Source of the DNA: Bog-756 sp963725275
GTDB lineage: Bacteria > Actinomycetota > Acidimicrobiia > Acidimicrobiales > RAAP-2
Length of the DNA: 64,000 bases
Direction of reading: 5' to 3'
Assembly: GCA_963725275.1 (NCBI GenBank)
Contig: CAVRXS010000005.1
Coordinates: forward strand, 744,001-808,000
Position numbers and translations under genes: made by a program. Under the pieces are notes generated by a model, which did not search any database, was not told where the DNA came from, and worked only from the letters and a program-made list of their open reading frames with translations. Shown one piece after another: positions 9,652-17,778 of the stretch (within the stretch, counting starts at the first letter, position 1; each line of letters begins with the position of its first letter).

Positions 9652-9883
9652 AGCTCTCTGGTTGGGGAGCGGTCTTTTCCTAGGGACGTTCGCAAATCGA
9701 TTGCTCCGGGCCTGGGACTCCGTCTCCGCAGGCGTACGTTGTACGCCGGGTGCATCGTCGGAAATCCTCTGGAAAAGACCCGCCATTAGTCACCTGGCCA
9801 TCGGATAGGACCCAATAGCGCTGTTTCTGTGTGCAGTCATGCTTGCTAGGTTGTCCGGTTGACAGCAACCCACAAGGAGTGGC

Positions 9884-10246
9884 ATGGCACGAATTGAAGA
9901 GGTAACGATTTCACTCGTCGATGATTTCGACGGGACTGAGGCAGCGGAGACCGTTAAGTTCTCCCTCGACGGGAAGAACTATGAGATCGATCTGTCACGG
10001 TCGAACGCCAGCGAGTTACGTAGGACGCTGAGGCCCTATGTCGACCGGGCTCGAGCCACCCGCCGATCGACAACCGCCCGGGGGAATAAATCCACGCGGG
10101 CAACCGGACAATCCCGTCGCCGATCTGAAGGTTATGACCGCAGCGAGGTTCGGGCCTGGGCCAAGGCCAACCGGATCAAAATAGCGCCGCGCGGCAGGAT
10201 CTCGAACGACGTGGTCGAGAAGTGGCGAGCGTCTACCAAGAAGTAA
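9884..10246 (+). CDS. lsr2: Lsr2-family nucleoid-associated DNA-bridging protein
   Basis: 120 residues, the normal length. The N-terminal dimerisation domain (MARIEEVTISLVDDFDG, then VKFSLDGKNYEIDLSRSNA) is followed by a basic linker. The C-terminal DNA-binding domain ends with VRAWAKANRIKIAPRGRISN and carries the RGR AT-hook-like motif. Lsr2 is the actinobacterial counterpart of H-NS: it bridges AT-rich DNA and silences acquired genes. AAGGAG lies just upstream of the ATG. It is a single gene and supports placing this genome in the Actinobacteria. Confidence 0.95.
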   Translation: MARIEEVTISLVDDFDGTEAAETVKFSLDGKNYEIDLSRSNASELRRTLRPYVDRARATRRSTTARGNKSTRATGQSRRRSEGYDRSEVRAWAKANRIKIAPRGRISNDVVEKWRASTKK

Positions 10247-10350
10247 GGACCGAACGCCGAAGAGGACCGTTCGACTCTGGCATCGGCTGAATCCAGGCGC
10301 TAGAAATAGTCTCGTTGCGTAAAGCAACCCCTACCGATGGAGAGGGATCC

Positions 10351-10827
10351 GTGCCAGCCGATCGTGTGTCCGCAACCCGACGCATCGCTGCTCCTGCGAG
10401 CAAGCCCTTCGCAATCGTCTCGACTCCTTCTGGTCACGTTGCGATCGATGGATCCGGGATGCTCGATGCAGCTCCCGACGACAGACCACTGACAACGGTC
10501 GGTGAGACCTTCGACATGGACATGGACCGCGAGCCGCTGGGCGACATCCCTAACCTGAAGAAGTACCAGGTGCGCAATACGGTCACCAAGATCGACCCTG
10601 ACCATCTGATCGAGTGGACGATCGGATTCGCGGACAATCCGCCATTCGGTCACGTCTATGGCTGGTTGCTCGATCCCGTGAACCAGGAGGAGACAGACGT
10701 CACGAACTATTGCGACTGGTCGGATGCCTCGGAGGAGATGCGTTCGGGCGTGATGTGGCCGGTCGTGCCCGAGGCGATGCTGGAACGGTCGGTCGACAAC
10801 CTCGCCCGGATCGTCACCGAGGGTTGA
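10351..10827 (+). CDS. SRPBCC (START/polyketide-cyclase-like) family protein
   Basis: About 158 residues. The GTG start at 10351 follows a GAGAGG sequence, and an upstream in-frame ATG is less likely. The sequence has the pattern of the SRPBCC lipid/ligand-binding fold: an N-terminal ATRRIAAPASKPFAIV strand-helix, a central IEWTIGFADNPPFGHVYGW core and a C-terminal helix ending LERSVDNLARIV. Such proteins bind hydrophobic ligands or act as cyclases or hydratases. No catalytic residue stands out. It lies alone downstream of lsr2. Confidence 0.75.
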   Translation: MPADRVSATRRIAAPASKPFAIVSTPSGHVAIDGSGMLDAAPDDRPLTTVGETFDMDMDREPLGDIPNLKKYQVRNTVTKIDPDHLIEWTIGFADNPPFGHVYGWLLDPVNQEETDVTNYCDWSDASEEMRSGVMWPVVPEAMLERSVDNLARIVTEG

Positions 10828-10866
10828 GGGCTGGCAGCCGGCTTCGCGGGCCTCATCGCTCGTGCG

Positions 10867-11271
10867 CTACGGCAGGTACTCCCAGACGAGCCGGATGTGG
10901 TCGACTTCACCGGATGTCAACTTGACTTCCCGCGGCTTGCTGCACCGGCCGCTCGGCCCACCAGACGCCGTCGACCCGCAACCGATCACCGTGTACTCGC
11001 CCGGCGAGAGCTGAATCTCGAACTTCCCCGATGCGCCGACCTTCTTCAGGAGGACGAGCGGCACAGCGTTGAATTCCACTTCGACCGTCCCGGCGGTCGG
11101 TCGGAACGTACCGGGGAAGGCACCTCCCTCGACACCCAGTTTGCCGACGAGGAGCGAGGGGTGGACGGTGGGGGTGGCGGCATCGGCTGGAATGGCCGTC
11201 AGTCCGGTAAGTGCGACGGTGCTGACGGACAAGGCCAGGGCCAGATTGGTCAGGCGCGACATGGTTCTCAT
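10867..11271 (-). CDS. Secreted small beta-sandwich protein of unknown function
   Basis: About 134 residues from the chosen ATG (MRTMSRLTNLALALSVST). A Sec signal peptide ends around IPADA-A. The mature part (VHPSLLVGKLGVEGGAFPGT, then TVEVEFNAVPLVLLKKVGAS) looks like a prealbumin or carboxypeptidase-regulatory-like beta fold, with IQLSPGEYTVIGCG as the most conserved-looking stretch. Two cysteines (IGCGS and GRCSKP) could form a disulfide. A short putative lipoprotein lies upstream on the same strand. Function unknown. Confidence 0.6.
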   Translation of the reverse strand: MRTMSRLTNLALALSVSTVALTGLTAIPADAATPTVHPSLLVGKLGVEGGAFPGTFRPTAGTVEVEFNAVPLVLLKKVGASGKFEIQLSPGEYTVIGCGSTASGGPSGRCSKPREVKLTSGEVDHIRLVWEYLP

Positions 11272-11455
11272 TTCGATCGCCGTGGGGGTGTCGTGGAGGC
11301 AGCGGACACCCACCACGCGAGCGGGAACGCAAGACTGTCAAACCACCCCTCGAAGACACCGTGGCACGAGGACGGCCGGTGGGCAAGTGAACTCTCTGTG
11401 ACCAATCGGGCCAGGGACCTACCGGAGCCATCTTCCTTCCCGGCGGTGGTACCCC

Positions 11456-11587
11456 TCAGCCGACAGAGAGCTTCACGACGGTCGTCCCAGACATGGTCGC
11501 AGGGGTGGCCGCGTTGGAGGAGCACCCTGTCAAGACTGCTGCGCTCAGACCGCAGACGAGCAAGGCTCGGGTCGCCGTTCGATTCAC
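11456..11587 (-). CDS. Very short putative lipoprotein (possibly truncated)
   Basis: 43 residues from a GTG start with a GGGGAGA-like ribosome site. It has a clear lipoprotein signal: basic N-terminus VNRTATRALL, a hydrophobic stretch and the lipobox LTGC. Only about 20 residues follow, ending KLSVG. Natural lipoproteins are rarely this short, so the gene may be the stub of a longer, broken one. The sequence after the stop shows no convincing continuation. Confidence 0.3.
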   Translation of the reverse strand: MNRTATRALLVCGLSAAVLTGCSSNAATPATMSGTTVVKLSVG

Positions 11588-11766
11588 AATGTGTCTCCCC
11601 ACGATCACCTGGCAGATTCTGTCAGCGGCGGCTAAACATGTCAACAGCTTCCGACATCGGAGAGATCGGGCTCAGGACCACTGGCGCCGCCCGCCTTTTG
11701 CTCTCATCGTCGCGGCGGGGGGACCATGTGCAGGCCGAACATTCTGGATCAGGCTCCGGGAACTCG

Positions 11767-12405
11767 ATGTGTGGCAAGAAGGGACAGGACTTGGAAGAGC
11801 AGTCGCTTGCCACCCAGTTGAGGGCGAAGCGGTCACAGATGATGGTGGATGCACTCGAGGGCGTGGCCCTCCGGTTGTTCGAGCAGCGCGGGTTCGCGGC
11901 TGTGACGGTCGACGAGATCGCCTGGGAGGCTCAGATCTCACCCCGCACCTTCTACCGGTACTTTCCTGCCAAAGAGGACGTGTTGCAGGTACACATCGAC
12001 AGACGGAGCGAAGCCCTCGGCGTGGCGCTCTCGGCTCGTCCTGACGACGAACCGCCCCTGCTCTTGCTTCGCCGGGCCCTCACGGAGGTGCTGTCGGCAG
12101 AGGACGGCCGCGCAGTCAGGCGATGGATCGCCGTCGTCCAGGCAACGCCGAGCGTATTGAGGGGCGTGGTTGGAGGCCTACAGCTCAAGACGCAGCGGGT
12201 CATGGCCGAGTTCCTCGCCTCCCGTCTGGGTCTTCCGAACGACGCCCTCGTCCCGACGATGCTTGCTGCCGCAGCCGGTGGCATTATCCAGACGGCACAC
12301 GCCCACTGGTTCTTCAACGGCGGCGATTTGGCGAGCACCGTCTCTTCGAGCTTGGAAGTCCTCGAGACGGGATTCGGAAGCGACTCGAGGATTTGGTTGC
12401 AATGA
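11767..12405 (+). CDS. TetR/AcrR-family transcriptional regulator
   Basis: 212 residues. The N-terminal HTH region (ALRLFEQRGFAAVTVDEIAW, then ISPRTFYRYFPAKEDVL) is a textbook TetR DNA-binding domain. The C-terminal ligand-binding helices include LRRALTEVLSAEDGRAVRRW. The ATG at 11767 is the first start giving a normal-length TetR protein; the frame is open much further upstream, but that part is an antisense artefact of the minus-strand gene. The target is unknown; the nearest downstream gene is a broken GNAT and the nearest divergent one the short lipoprotein. Confidence 0.88.
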   Translation: MCGKKGQDLEEQSLATQLRAKRSQMMVDALEGVALRLFEQRGFAAVTVDEIAWEAQISPRTFYRYFPAKEDVLQVHIDRRSEALGVALSARPDDEPPLLLLRRALTEVLSAEDGRAVRRWIAVVQATPSVLRGVVGGLQLKTQRVMAEFLASRLGLPNDALVPTMLAAAAGGIIQTAHAHWFFNGGDLASTVSSSLEVLETGFGSDSRIWLQ

Positions 12406-12453
12406 TTCGGGCATTCGGGACACGGAGGCTGGCATACTGCGCTGCTGGGAACG

Positions 12454-12899
12454 GTCACCATCAGGAGTGCTCGTTCAGGCGACGTGGGGCGCCTCGTCGA
12501 GCTCCTGGGTCACGGTGCACTGGAACAACGGCAGGAACCTCCTTCCGACCTGAGCGCCTACCGGGCGGCCCTCACCGAAATTTGGGCTGCTGACGCGACG
12601 GATCTCCTGGTCGTGGAGGTGAATGGCGAGGTCGTAGGGATGTGCCAGCTCGTCGTGTTTCGACACTTCCAAACGACAGGGAGGTCGTTGCGCAGAGGTG
12701 GAGTCCTTGCACATCCATCCCGACTTCCGCGGACAGGGTCTCGGCGAGCAACTCCTGGATGCCGCTGTTGACGCCGCACGTGGAGCTGGGTGCTATCGGA
12801 TTCAACTCACGTCCACCCTCCAGCGCGCCAATGCCCACCGTTTCTACGAAACGCCACGGATTCGTGCCGAGCCACATTGGATTCAAGCGACTCCTGTAG
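12454..12899 (+). pseudogene. GNAT-family N-acetyltransferase with two frameshifts
   Basis: Three consecutive frames together give one complete GNAT: TIRSARSGDVGRLVELL and LLVVEVNGEVVGMCQLVV; then ESLHIHPDFRGQGLGEQLL (the acetyl-CoA motif A, RGQGLG); then RHGFVPSHIGFKRLL. Each change is explained by one extra A in an A run. Removing one A near 12672 turns the junction into HFQRQGGRCAEVES. Removing one near 12849 restores HRFYERHGFVP. No good start codon is visible at the 5' end. Both breaks at A homopolymers favour sequencing error, though decay cannot be excluded. Confidence 0.75.
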
Positions 12900-13008
12900 A
12901 AGGCCGTGCGCTCCACCCCTTCGGCCGACAAGACGAGATGCCAGATCGCAGACGCCGGCTGGATCGAACCAATCGCCAGTCAGGAAGCGACCCAGTACAT
13001 TGCGTGCG

Positions 13009-13623
13009 ATGTCCGGCTCTGAAATCGGTTTTGTCCTGTTCGACCTCGGAGGCGTCCTCATCGAACTCGGCGGGGTGACCAGTCTCAAAGAGCTGGCCGG
13101 GATCGCAAGCGATGAAGAAGTCTGGGAGCATTGGCTGGCAAGCCCATGGGTGCGACGGTTCGAGAAGGGCGGGTGCTCAGCAGCGGAGTTCTCGACCGGG
13201 GTCGTCTCGGAATGGGAGCTCGCAATCTCGCCCGAGCGATTCTTGGAGGTCTTCCGGGACTGGCCGGTCGGCCCGTTCTCGGGTTCGCAGGAGTTGCTGT
13301 CAGAGGTTCAGCAGTCGGTGCCGATCGGGTGTCTCAGCAACACCAACTCCCTCCATTGGGAGCACCAGGCGTCCCGGTGGCCGATGCTCGGCACGTTCGA
13401 CGCCCGGTTCCTCTCCTTCGAGCTCGGACTCGTAAAACCCGACCCGGCCATCTTTCAAGCGGTGGCCGACCAACTTCCCGTACCTCGGGGCCGAGTCCTC
13501 TTTTTGGACGACGTCGCGCTGAACTCGGACGCAGCGCGATCGTTTGGATTCGTCGCCGAGCAAGTGCGCGGTATCGAGGAGGCAAGGCAGGTGCTCATGG
13601 ACGTCGGGGTACTCGAGGCCTAG
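13009..13623 (+). CDS. HAD-IA family hydrolase (phosphatase-like)
   Basis: 204 residues from the ATG at 13009. Motif I is FDLGGVLI (catalytic Asp near residue 10), motif II lies near CLSNTNS, motif III is GLVKPDPAIF with the conserved Lys, and motif IV is LFLDDVALN. All four are intact, so it should be an active haloacid-dehalogenase-type phosphohydrolase. Subfamily IA members act on small phosphorylated metabolites; the substrate is not predictable. No operon partner is evident. Confidence 0.9.
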   Translation: MSGSEIGFVLFDLGGVLIELGGVTSLKELAGIASDEEVWEHWLASPWVRRFEKGGCSAAEFSTGVVSEWELAISPERFLEVFRDWPVGPFSGSQELLSEVQQSVPIGCLSNTNSLHWEHQASRWPMLGTFDARFLSFELGLVKPDPAIFQAVADQLPVPRGRVLFLDDVALNSDAARSFGFVAEQVRGIEEARQVLMDVGVLEA

Positions 13624-13732
13624 CGGAATGCTCCCGGGTGTGTTGCATCGGGTGAAGCAGCCGGAACCCCCGCTCCCGGAGAACTCCTGATCGGGTCACC
13701 CCTTCGGTCCGGGACTGCGAGAGACTTGGCCG

Positions 13733-14107
13733 GTGCGCAAGCAGTACAACTTCCGACCGGGAGCCAACGGCCTGGACGCCTGGGATGTGGACAAGCTCAT
13801 CGAAGCCAGCTCTGGTCTACCGGTGAAACAGGTCTCGGTTGACTCCGTCGCCGATGTCGACACGGACTTCTGGTTCAAGTTCGGACCGGCCCCGACGGTC
13901 CGGCGGATCATCGACCACATTCGGTTGATCGAGGAAGTTGATCTCTCGTTTCCGATCATCTTGGGTATGGACGGGCGTGTGATGGACGGCATGCACCGTA
14001 TTGCCAGGACCATCCTGGATGGCCACTCGACCATCAGAGCTGTGCAGTTCGTCGTCGAGCCCGAGCCTGACTATCGGGACTGCTCGCCCGAGGATCTGCC
14101 CCACTGA
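13733..14107 (+). CDS. ParB-like N-terminal-domain protein, single domain
   Basis: 124 residues from a GTG start. The stretch FPIILGMDGRVMDGMHRIAR matches the ParB/Srx-like fold motif (DGRVMDGMHR), which in ParB, sulfiredoxin and related proteins forms the nucleotide-binding site. The protein has no HTH DNA-binding domain and is far shorter than a partition ParB, so chromosome segregation is not implied. It might be a stand-alone nucleotide-binding enzyme or regulator. A cupin gene follows 94 bases downstream. Confidence 0.6.
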   Translation: MRKQYNFRPGANGLDAWDVDKLIEASSGLPVKQVSVDSVADVDTDFWFKFGPAPTVRRIIDHIRLIEEVDLSFPIILGMDGRVMDGMHRIARTILDGHSTIRAVQFVVEPEPDYRDCSPEDLPH

Positions 14108-14201
14108 GGGTGCAGCCGGCTCCTGGCGATCTGCTGCGTTCGGGAGGACGGAGGTCTGTGGGAACCTATAGCCCGGACAGAACGACTCAGAGGAGGCGGA
14201 C

Positions 14202-14543
14202 GTGGGGTTCACGCTGACAGAGAACCACTTCTCGACCAAGGACGCGGTGCTTGCAGAAATAGCTGCGCTCGGCTGGCACGCCATTGAATTCGACGTCCCC
14301 GCTGAGGAGAACGACTTCCACTGGCACGAGTTCGATTCTGTGATCTTCGTGCTCGAAGGAACCTCTCGGCTCGAGTTCGAGGACGGCAGTGTCATGGAGT
14401 GCGGCTCCGGGGCCCGGGTTCAGGCAACCGCACGGTCGCTGCATCGGGAGGCAAGCCCCGCCTACCGGGGTGTCTTCGGATTCAGCGTGGACCCCGCAGA
14501 GATGACCCACCCGGTCAACAAGGCACCCGCTGACCTGTCGTAG
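14202..14543 (+). CDS. Single-domain cupin protein
   Basis: 113 residues from a GTG start with GAGGAGG upstream. The conserved cupin core is visible: DFHWHEFDSVIFVLEGTS gives the HxHx-type metal-ligand positions and the first strand pair, followed by LEFEDGSVMECGSGARVQ. The second histidine site is probably the HR in SLHREA. Cupins of this size bind small ligands or act as dioxygenases or isomerases; none is specified here. It precedes the aquaporin gene. Confidence 0.75.
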   Translation: MGFTLTENHFSTKDAVLAEIAALGWHAIEFDVPAEENDFHWHEFDSVIFVLEGTSRLEFEDGSVMECGSGARVQATARSLHREASPAYRGVFGFSVDPAEMTHPVNKAPADLS

Positions 14544-14707
14544 GCCCAGCCCCGTCGGTGGAACTCCGTGATCTTCTGCCGGACAACCGACGACATCCTG
14601 TTGATACGTTTCCGTACGGCTCGGCGGACCGTCCATATCCGCCAGCCGACAGGAGAACAACGCCGACGCCCCTACACAACCCCTAGCTCCGGAAGGTGTG
14701 ATCCACG

Positions 14708-15526
14708 ATGCCAGCGACACAGGAACTCCCCGCTGTCGGTCCCGTTACCCGTTATGAACAGAACATCATCGACCGCATCACCAACTTCAACGACCCACAC
14801 CAGGAGTGGCGTCGCCTGTTCTCCGAGCTACTGGGTACGTTCTTCCTGGTCTTGGCGGCGGCCGGTGCAGGGATGATGGGTCACGCCTTCCCCGGTGTGA
14901 TCAGCCGAACCGCCGCCGTCGTAGCACCGGCGCTCACCGTGATGGCCATCATCTTGTTCATGGGCAAGGTGTCCGGTGCGCACCTGAATCCGGCAGTCAG
15001 CATCGCCTTCGCCCTGCGTCGGGATTTTCCATGGCAGCGTGTGCCTGGCTACATCGTCGCGCAGCTCATCGGAGCCATACTCGCTGCTCTCTTCCTGCGC
15101 TCGGTGGTCCACGTGTCCGCGATCTACGGATCGAACTACCCTGCCCATGGCTACTCCGACATGGCTGCATTCTGGATGGAGTTGATCTTGACCCTGGGGT
15201 TGGTCAGCGTGATCCTGGGCACGGCATCCGGAGCACAGAACATCGGCTTGTTCGGTGCCTTCGGGGTCGGGGGGTACATCGCACTGGCCGGCTTGTGGGC
15301 AAGCCCCATCTCTGGTGCTTCGATGAACCCGGCCCGCACGTTGGGTCCCGATCTGGTCGGCACTACCTTCACCGGCTATTGGGTCTACATCGCCGGCCCC
15401 GTTGCCGGTGCCGTGTCCGCCGTACTCATCGCCTTCGTCCTGCGAGGTCCCGGCGGGGGCAGATCGGGTTCGGGGGCCGCACAGGGTGACCTCTTCACCG
15501 AGGTCTACGAGGGGGGAAAGTCGTGA
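14708..15526 (+). CDS. Aquaporin / MIP-family channel
   Basis: 272 residues with six hydrophobic segments and both half-helix pore motifs: HLNPAVSIAF and SMNPARTLGP. The conserved Arg after the second NPA forms the selectivity filter. A ~35-residue N-terminal extension precedes the first membrane helix, which starts near WRRLFSELLGTFFLVLAAAG. It should form a water or glycerol channel in the cytoplasmic membrane; the filter residues alone do not let me separate the two. No glycerol kinase lies nearby. Confidence 0.93.
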   Translation: MPATQELPAVGPVTRYEQNIIDRITNFNDPHQEWRRLFSELLGTFFLVLAAAGAGMMGHAFPGVISRTAAVVAPALTVMAIILFMGKVSGAHLNPAVSIAFALRRDFPWQRVPGYIVAQLIGAILAALFLRSVVHVSAIYGSNYPAHGYSDMAAFWMELILTLGLVSVILGTASGAQNIGLFGAFGVGGYIALAGLWASPISGASMNPARTLGPDLVGTTFTGYWVYIAGPVAGAVSAVLIAFVLRGPGGGRSGSGAAQGDLFTEVYEGGKS

Positions 15527-15580
15527 TATCGCTCGCTGTGCGCCTACAGTCCGAGCGGGCGTCCAGTCACCGGCGACCGG

Positions 15581-15985
15581 TCAGCCGATGTGCGAATGAC
15601 TGAAGCGGATGGGCAACCGTTTGAGAATCACGGTCCCGAGGAGCTGGTTCGACGGTCTTGCCAGGAACGCAACCGCGACCTCACCGGCCGACTGTCCAAG
15701 CGGTTTGGACACCGCTGTTGAACTGAAGTGCCCGGAGAAGGCGAGCACGCAGAGGCTCTGTTTGGGGGAGCCCTTCGGCGAGACCTGAGCGGCCAGCTTG
15801 GGAGCCTCACGACGGAGCTCGGCGAGAGAGAACAGACGGGCTCCGAGCAGCCTGCTGTGCGGCCCGACCGCCTTCGTCGCGGCGGGCAGAGCTAAAAAGC
15901 AGGAACTGTCGCTCGTCCCGAGGTTGCTGCGTATGGATGTACAGCCAACCGCAAGGAGGACGACCAAGGCGCAGGCCGCCGGCAC
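15581..15985 (-). CDS. Putative lipoprotein of unknown function
   Basis: About 134 residues. A hydrophobic stretch ACALVVLLAVGC ends in a lipobox-like cysteine, but the stretch starts right at the GTG without the usual basic residues, so the N-terminus is uncertain. The mature part (LPAATKAVGPHSRLLGARLF, then SLCVLAFSGHFSSTAV and EVAVAFLARPSNQLLGT) matches no family I recognise. It lies downstream of the YbhN-like gene on the same strand and may share its transcript. Confidence 0.45.
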   Translation of the reverse strand: MPAACALVVLLAVGCTSIRSNLGTSDSSCFLALPAATKAVGPHSRLLGARLFSLAELRREAPKLAAQVSPKGSPKQSLCVLAFSGHFSSTAVSKPLGQSAGEVAVAFLARPSNQLLGTVILKRLPIRFSHSHIG

Positions 15986-16043
15986 GCGCGAGCCCGTGAG
16001 AACGACAGATGCTCACGTAACAGCCGGGACGCGGCCATCGTGC

Positions 16044-17249
16044 TCACGACGCGGATGGTCCGTCCGCAGGCACGGCCTGGAGCGAGTCCGAGCCCGTTCG
16101 AGCCTCGATCGCCGCGTGTACCGGCGAGGCAAATGCGCGTCGGCTCCAGCGGCCCGTTCTCACCTCGAGTGCCAGTTCGCCGACCAGGAGCCACCCGACG
16201 ACCAGTACCAACCAGAAACTGACCAGTCGGTAGAGAAGGACGGCATCGACCGTGGTCACATGTGCTCCACCGAATGCGACCAGTGCGATCGTGATGCTTC
16301 CTTCGACCACACCCAGTCCACCTGGCGTAATCGGTAGAACTGCTGCCAGCTGCCCGGCCCCGTAGGCGAGCAGCAACCCCTTCGAGGGGATCGAGGCACC
16401 GATCGCCAGGAACATCAGGGCGAAGCAGGCGCAATCGAAGAGCCAGTTCGCCATGCCGCACCCAACGATGGTAATGACTTGCCGCCACCCGAGCTTGACC
16501 GCTGTGAGCTGTCGGACGATCCGGTCGGCCAGGTCGGTGATGTCTCCCCTCGGTCGTCTGAGGATCAATTGGGATGCACGCAGGACCCAGGGGAGAACGA
16601 CGAGCAGCGGTCGCTCGTAGACGAAGAGAACCCCCACCGCGATGGTCACCACGAGGACCCCGAAGAGCACCGGAACCAGATCAAGGGAAGCTCCCTCCTC
16701 CGTTGCCAGTGTCAGGCCAACCGTCGCCACCAGGGACAGGGACACCATCGATGCGATGACCGTCCCCACCATGGCCCAAACGGCGAGCGTCTCGTCGGCG
16801 CCGAAACGCCGGAACCACCGAAATCCGTACACCGTGGAAACGACATTCCCGGCGGGAAGTGAGTTGGTTAGGGCTTGCGAGGCAAGCGTCATCCTGAACA
16901 GAGGCGAGACCGGCGGTGTGAAGCCGCCTCCGGCGCTCAGGAGCTGGTACTCCATGGCCGTGAAGCTCAAGAACGAGAGCGCCTCTGCCCCTACCGCTCC
17001 CAGAATCCACCACCAGTTCACATGGTCGAACACCGCGGTGATGCCGGATAGCTCGTCGGTGTGCGAACTGAGGACCCAGACCGCAATGGCCACGCCGCCG
17101 ATGCCGACGAGGTACCGCGTGACCGGCCATGCGCGCTGCAGCTGCGATCTCTCTTCGGGTCCTCCGTGACCGTGTGAGACCGTTGCCCCGGGTGGCTGCG
17201 GCGCTCCTACGGGTACTGTGTGCGAAGCCTTGGAATCCTGCGGTCTCAT
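16044..17249 (-). CDS. YbhN/LPG-synthase-TM-type integral membrane protein
   Basis: 401 residues with about eight membrane helices beginning near residue 45 (VTRYLVGIGGVAIAVWVLSS). The motifs SLPAGNVVSTVYGFRWFRRFG and ITPGGLGVVEGS are signatures of the flippase-like membrane domain shared by YbhN proteins and the N-terminal half of lysylphosphatidylglycerol synthase. The aminoacyl-transferase domain is absent. The family is thought to move or act on lipid-linked substrates at the membrane. It is divergent from the csoR promoter region. Confidence 0.85.
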   Translation of the reverse strand: MRPQDSKASHTVPVGAPQPPGATVSHGHGGPEERSQLQRAWPVTRYLVGIGGVAIAVWVLSSHTDELSGITAVFDHVNWWWILGAVGAEALSFLSFTAMEYQLLSAGGGFTPPVSPLFRMTLASQALTNSLPAGNVVSTVYGFRWFRRFGADETLAVWAMVGTVIASMVSLSLVATVGLTLATEEGASLDLVPVLFGVLVVTIAVGVLFVYERPLLVVLPWVLRASQLILRRPRGDITDLADRIVRQLTAVKLGWRQVITIVGCGMANWLFDCACFALMFLAIGASIPSKGLLLAYGAGQLAAVLPITPGGLGVVEGSITIALVAFGGAHVTTVDAVLLYRLVSFWLVLVVGWLLVGELALEVRTGRWSRRAFASPVHAAIEARTGSDSLQAVPADGPSAS

Positions 17250-17438
17250 TGCCCTGCTTCAGGGGACATGCGGGATCGAGAGCTTCGGCACAGGGCCATC
17301 GTATGGGCGATCGGCTGGAGACCCCTGGCATCGTCCCTGCTCGGATCGCCCGGCGTGAGCGCGTCACGAGCAGGAGCGGCGGGATCGCCCGCGCCCCGCT
17401 GCCATCGACGTACCCGCTTCGCAGCCGTCGGTGAGCCG

Positions 17439-17466
17439 TTGTCCATATACCCTATGGGGGTATACT
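17439..17466 (+). promoter_or_regulatory. Sigma70-type promoter of csoR; leaderless start predicted
   Basis: TTGTCC (17439-17444), a 16-base spacer and TATACT (17461-17466) form a promoter. The csoR ATG starts six bases after the -10 element, exactly where transcription should begin. No Shine-Dalgarno sequence is present, so the mRNA is probably leaderless, as is common in actinobacteria. The CsoR operator lies between and over the two elements. Confidence 0.7.
17446..17464. promoter_or_regulatory. CsoR-type operator (GC-core inverted repeat)
   Basis: TATACCCTATGGGGGTATA is an interrupted palindrome of the type bound by CsoR/RcnR repressors (TACCC...GGGTA). It covers the spacer and most of the -10 element, so binding would block RNA polymerase. 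Metal-bound CsoR would release it and induce the csoR-permease operon. Confidence 0.8.
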
Positions 17467-17472
17467 CGACCC

Positions 17473-17778
17473 ATGACCTCGACACCCCCGAACCGCCCTG
17501 CATACGCCTCGGACAAAGATGCCATCCAGAAGCGCCTTCGCCGGATAGAGGGCCAGGTTCGGGGTATCCAGCGCATGGTGGACGAGGACCGGTACTGCAT
17601 CAATGTCTTGGAGCAGGTCTCGGCAGTGACCAAGGCCCTTCAGTCGGTGGCCATCGAGCTCCTCGATGACCATCTCTCGCATTGCGTGTCTGACGCCATC
17701 AAGAGCGGTGGTGAGGAGGCCGACCTCAAGATCGGGGAGGCTTCTGCTGCCATCGCCAGGTTGGTCCGCTCGTCGTGA
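17473..17778 (+). CDS. csoR: CsoR-family copper-sensing repressor
   Basis: 101 residues from ATG 17473. The domain is the all-helical DUF156/CsoR fold: IQKRLRRIEGQVRGIQRMV, then YCINVLEQVSAV and LLDDHLSHC. The Cu(I) ligands Cys-His-Cys are all present (Cys42, His67, Cys71, with HxxxC spacing). This favours copper over nickel or formaldehyde sensing. The operator sits immediately upstream, so the gene is autoregulated. The stop overlaps the GTG of the permease-YHS gene (GTGA), so both are made together. Confidence 0.92.
   Translation: MTSTPPNRPAYASDKDAIQKRLRRIEGQVRGIQRMVDEDRYCINVLEQVSAVTKALQSVAIELLDDHLSHCVSDAIKSGGEEADLKIGEASAAIARLVRSS

Noticed and set aside
10250..10280. Possible terminator hairpin after lsr2 (CGAACG...CGTTCG)
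   Set aside because: The stem has only six pairs, an 11-base loop and no U-run, so it is too weak to claim.
10897..11766. A long plus-strand open frame upstream of the TetR HTH
   Set aside because: It runs antisense to a secreted protein gene, has no conserved sequence and joins TetR only because GC-rich DNA lacks stops. TetR was started at 11767.
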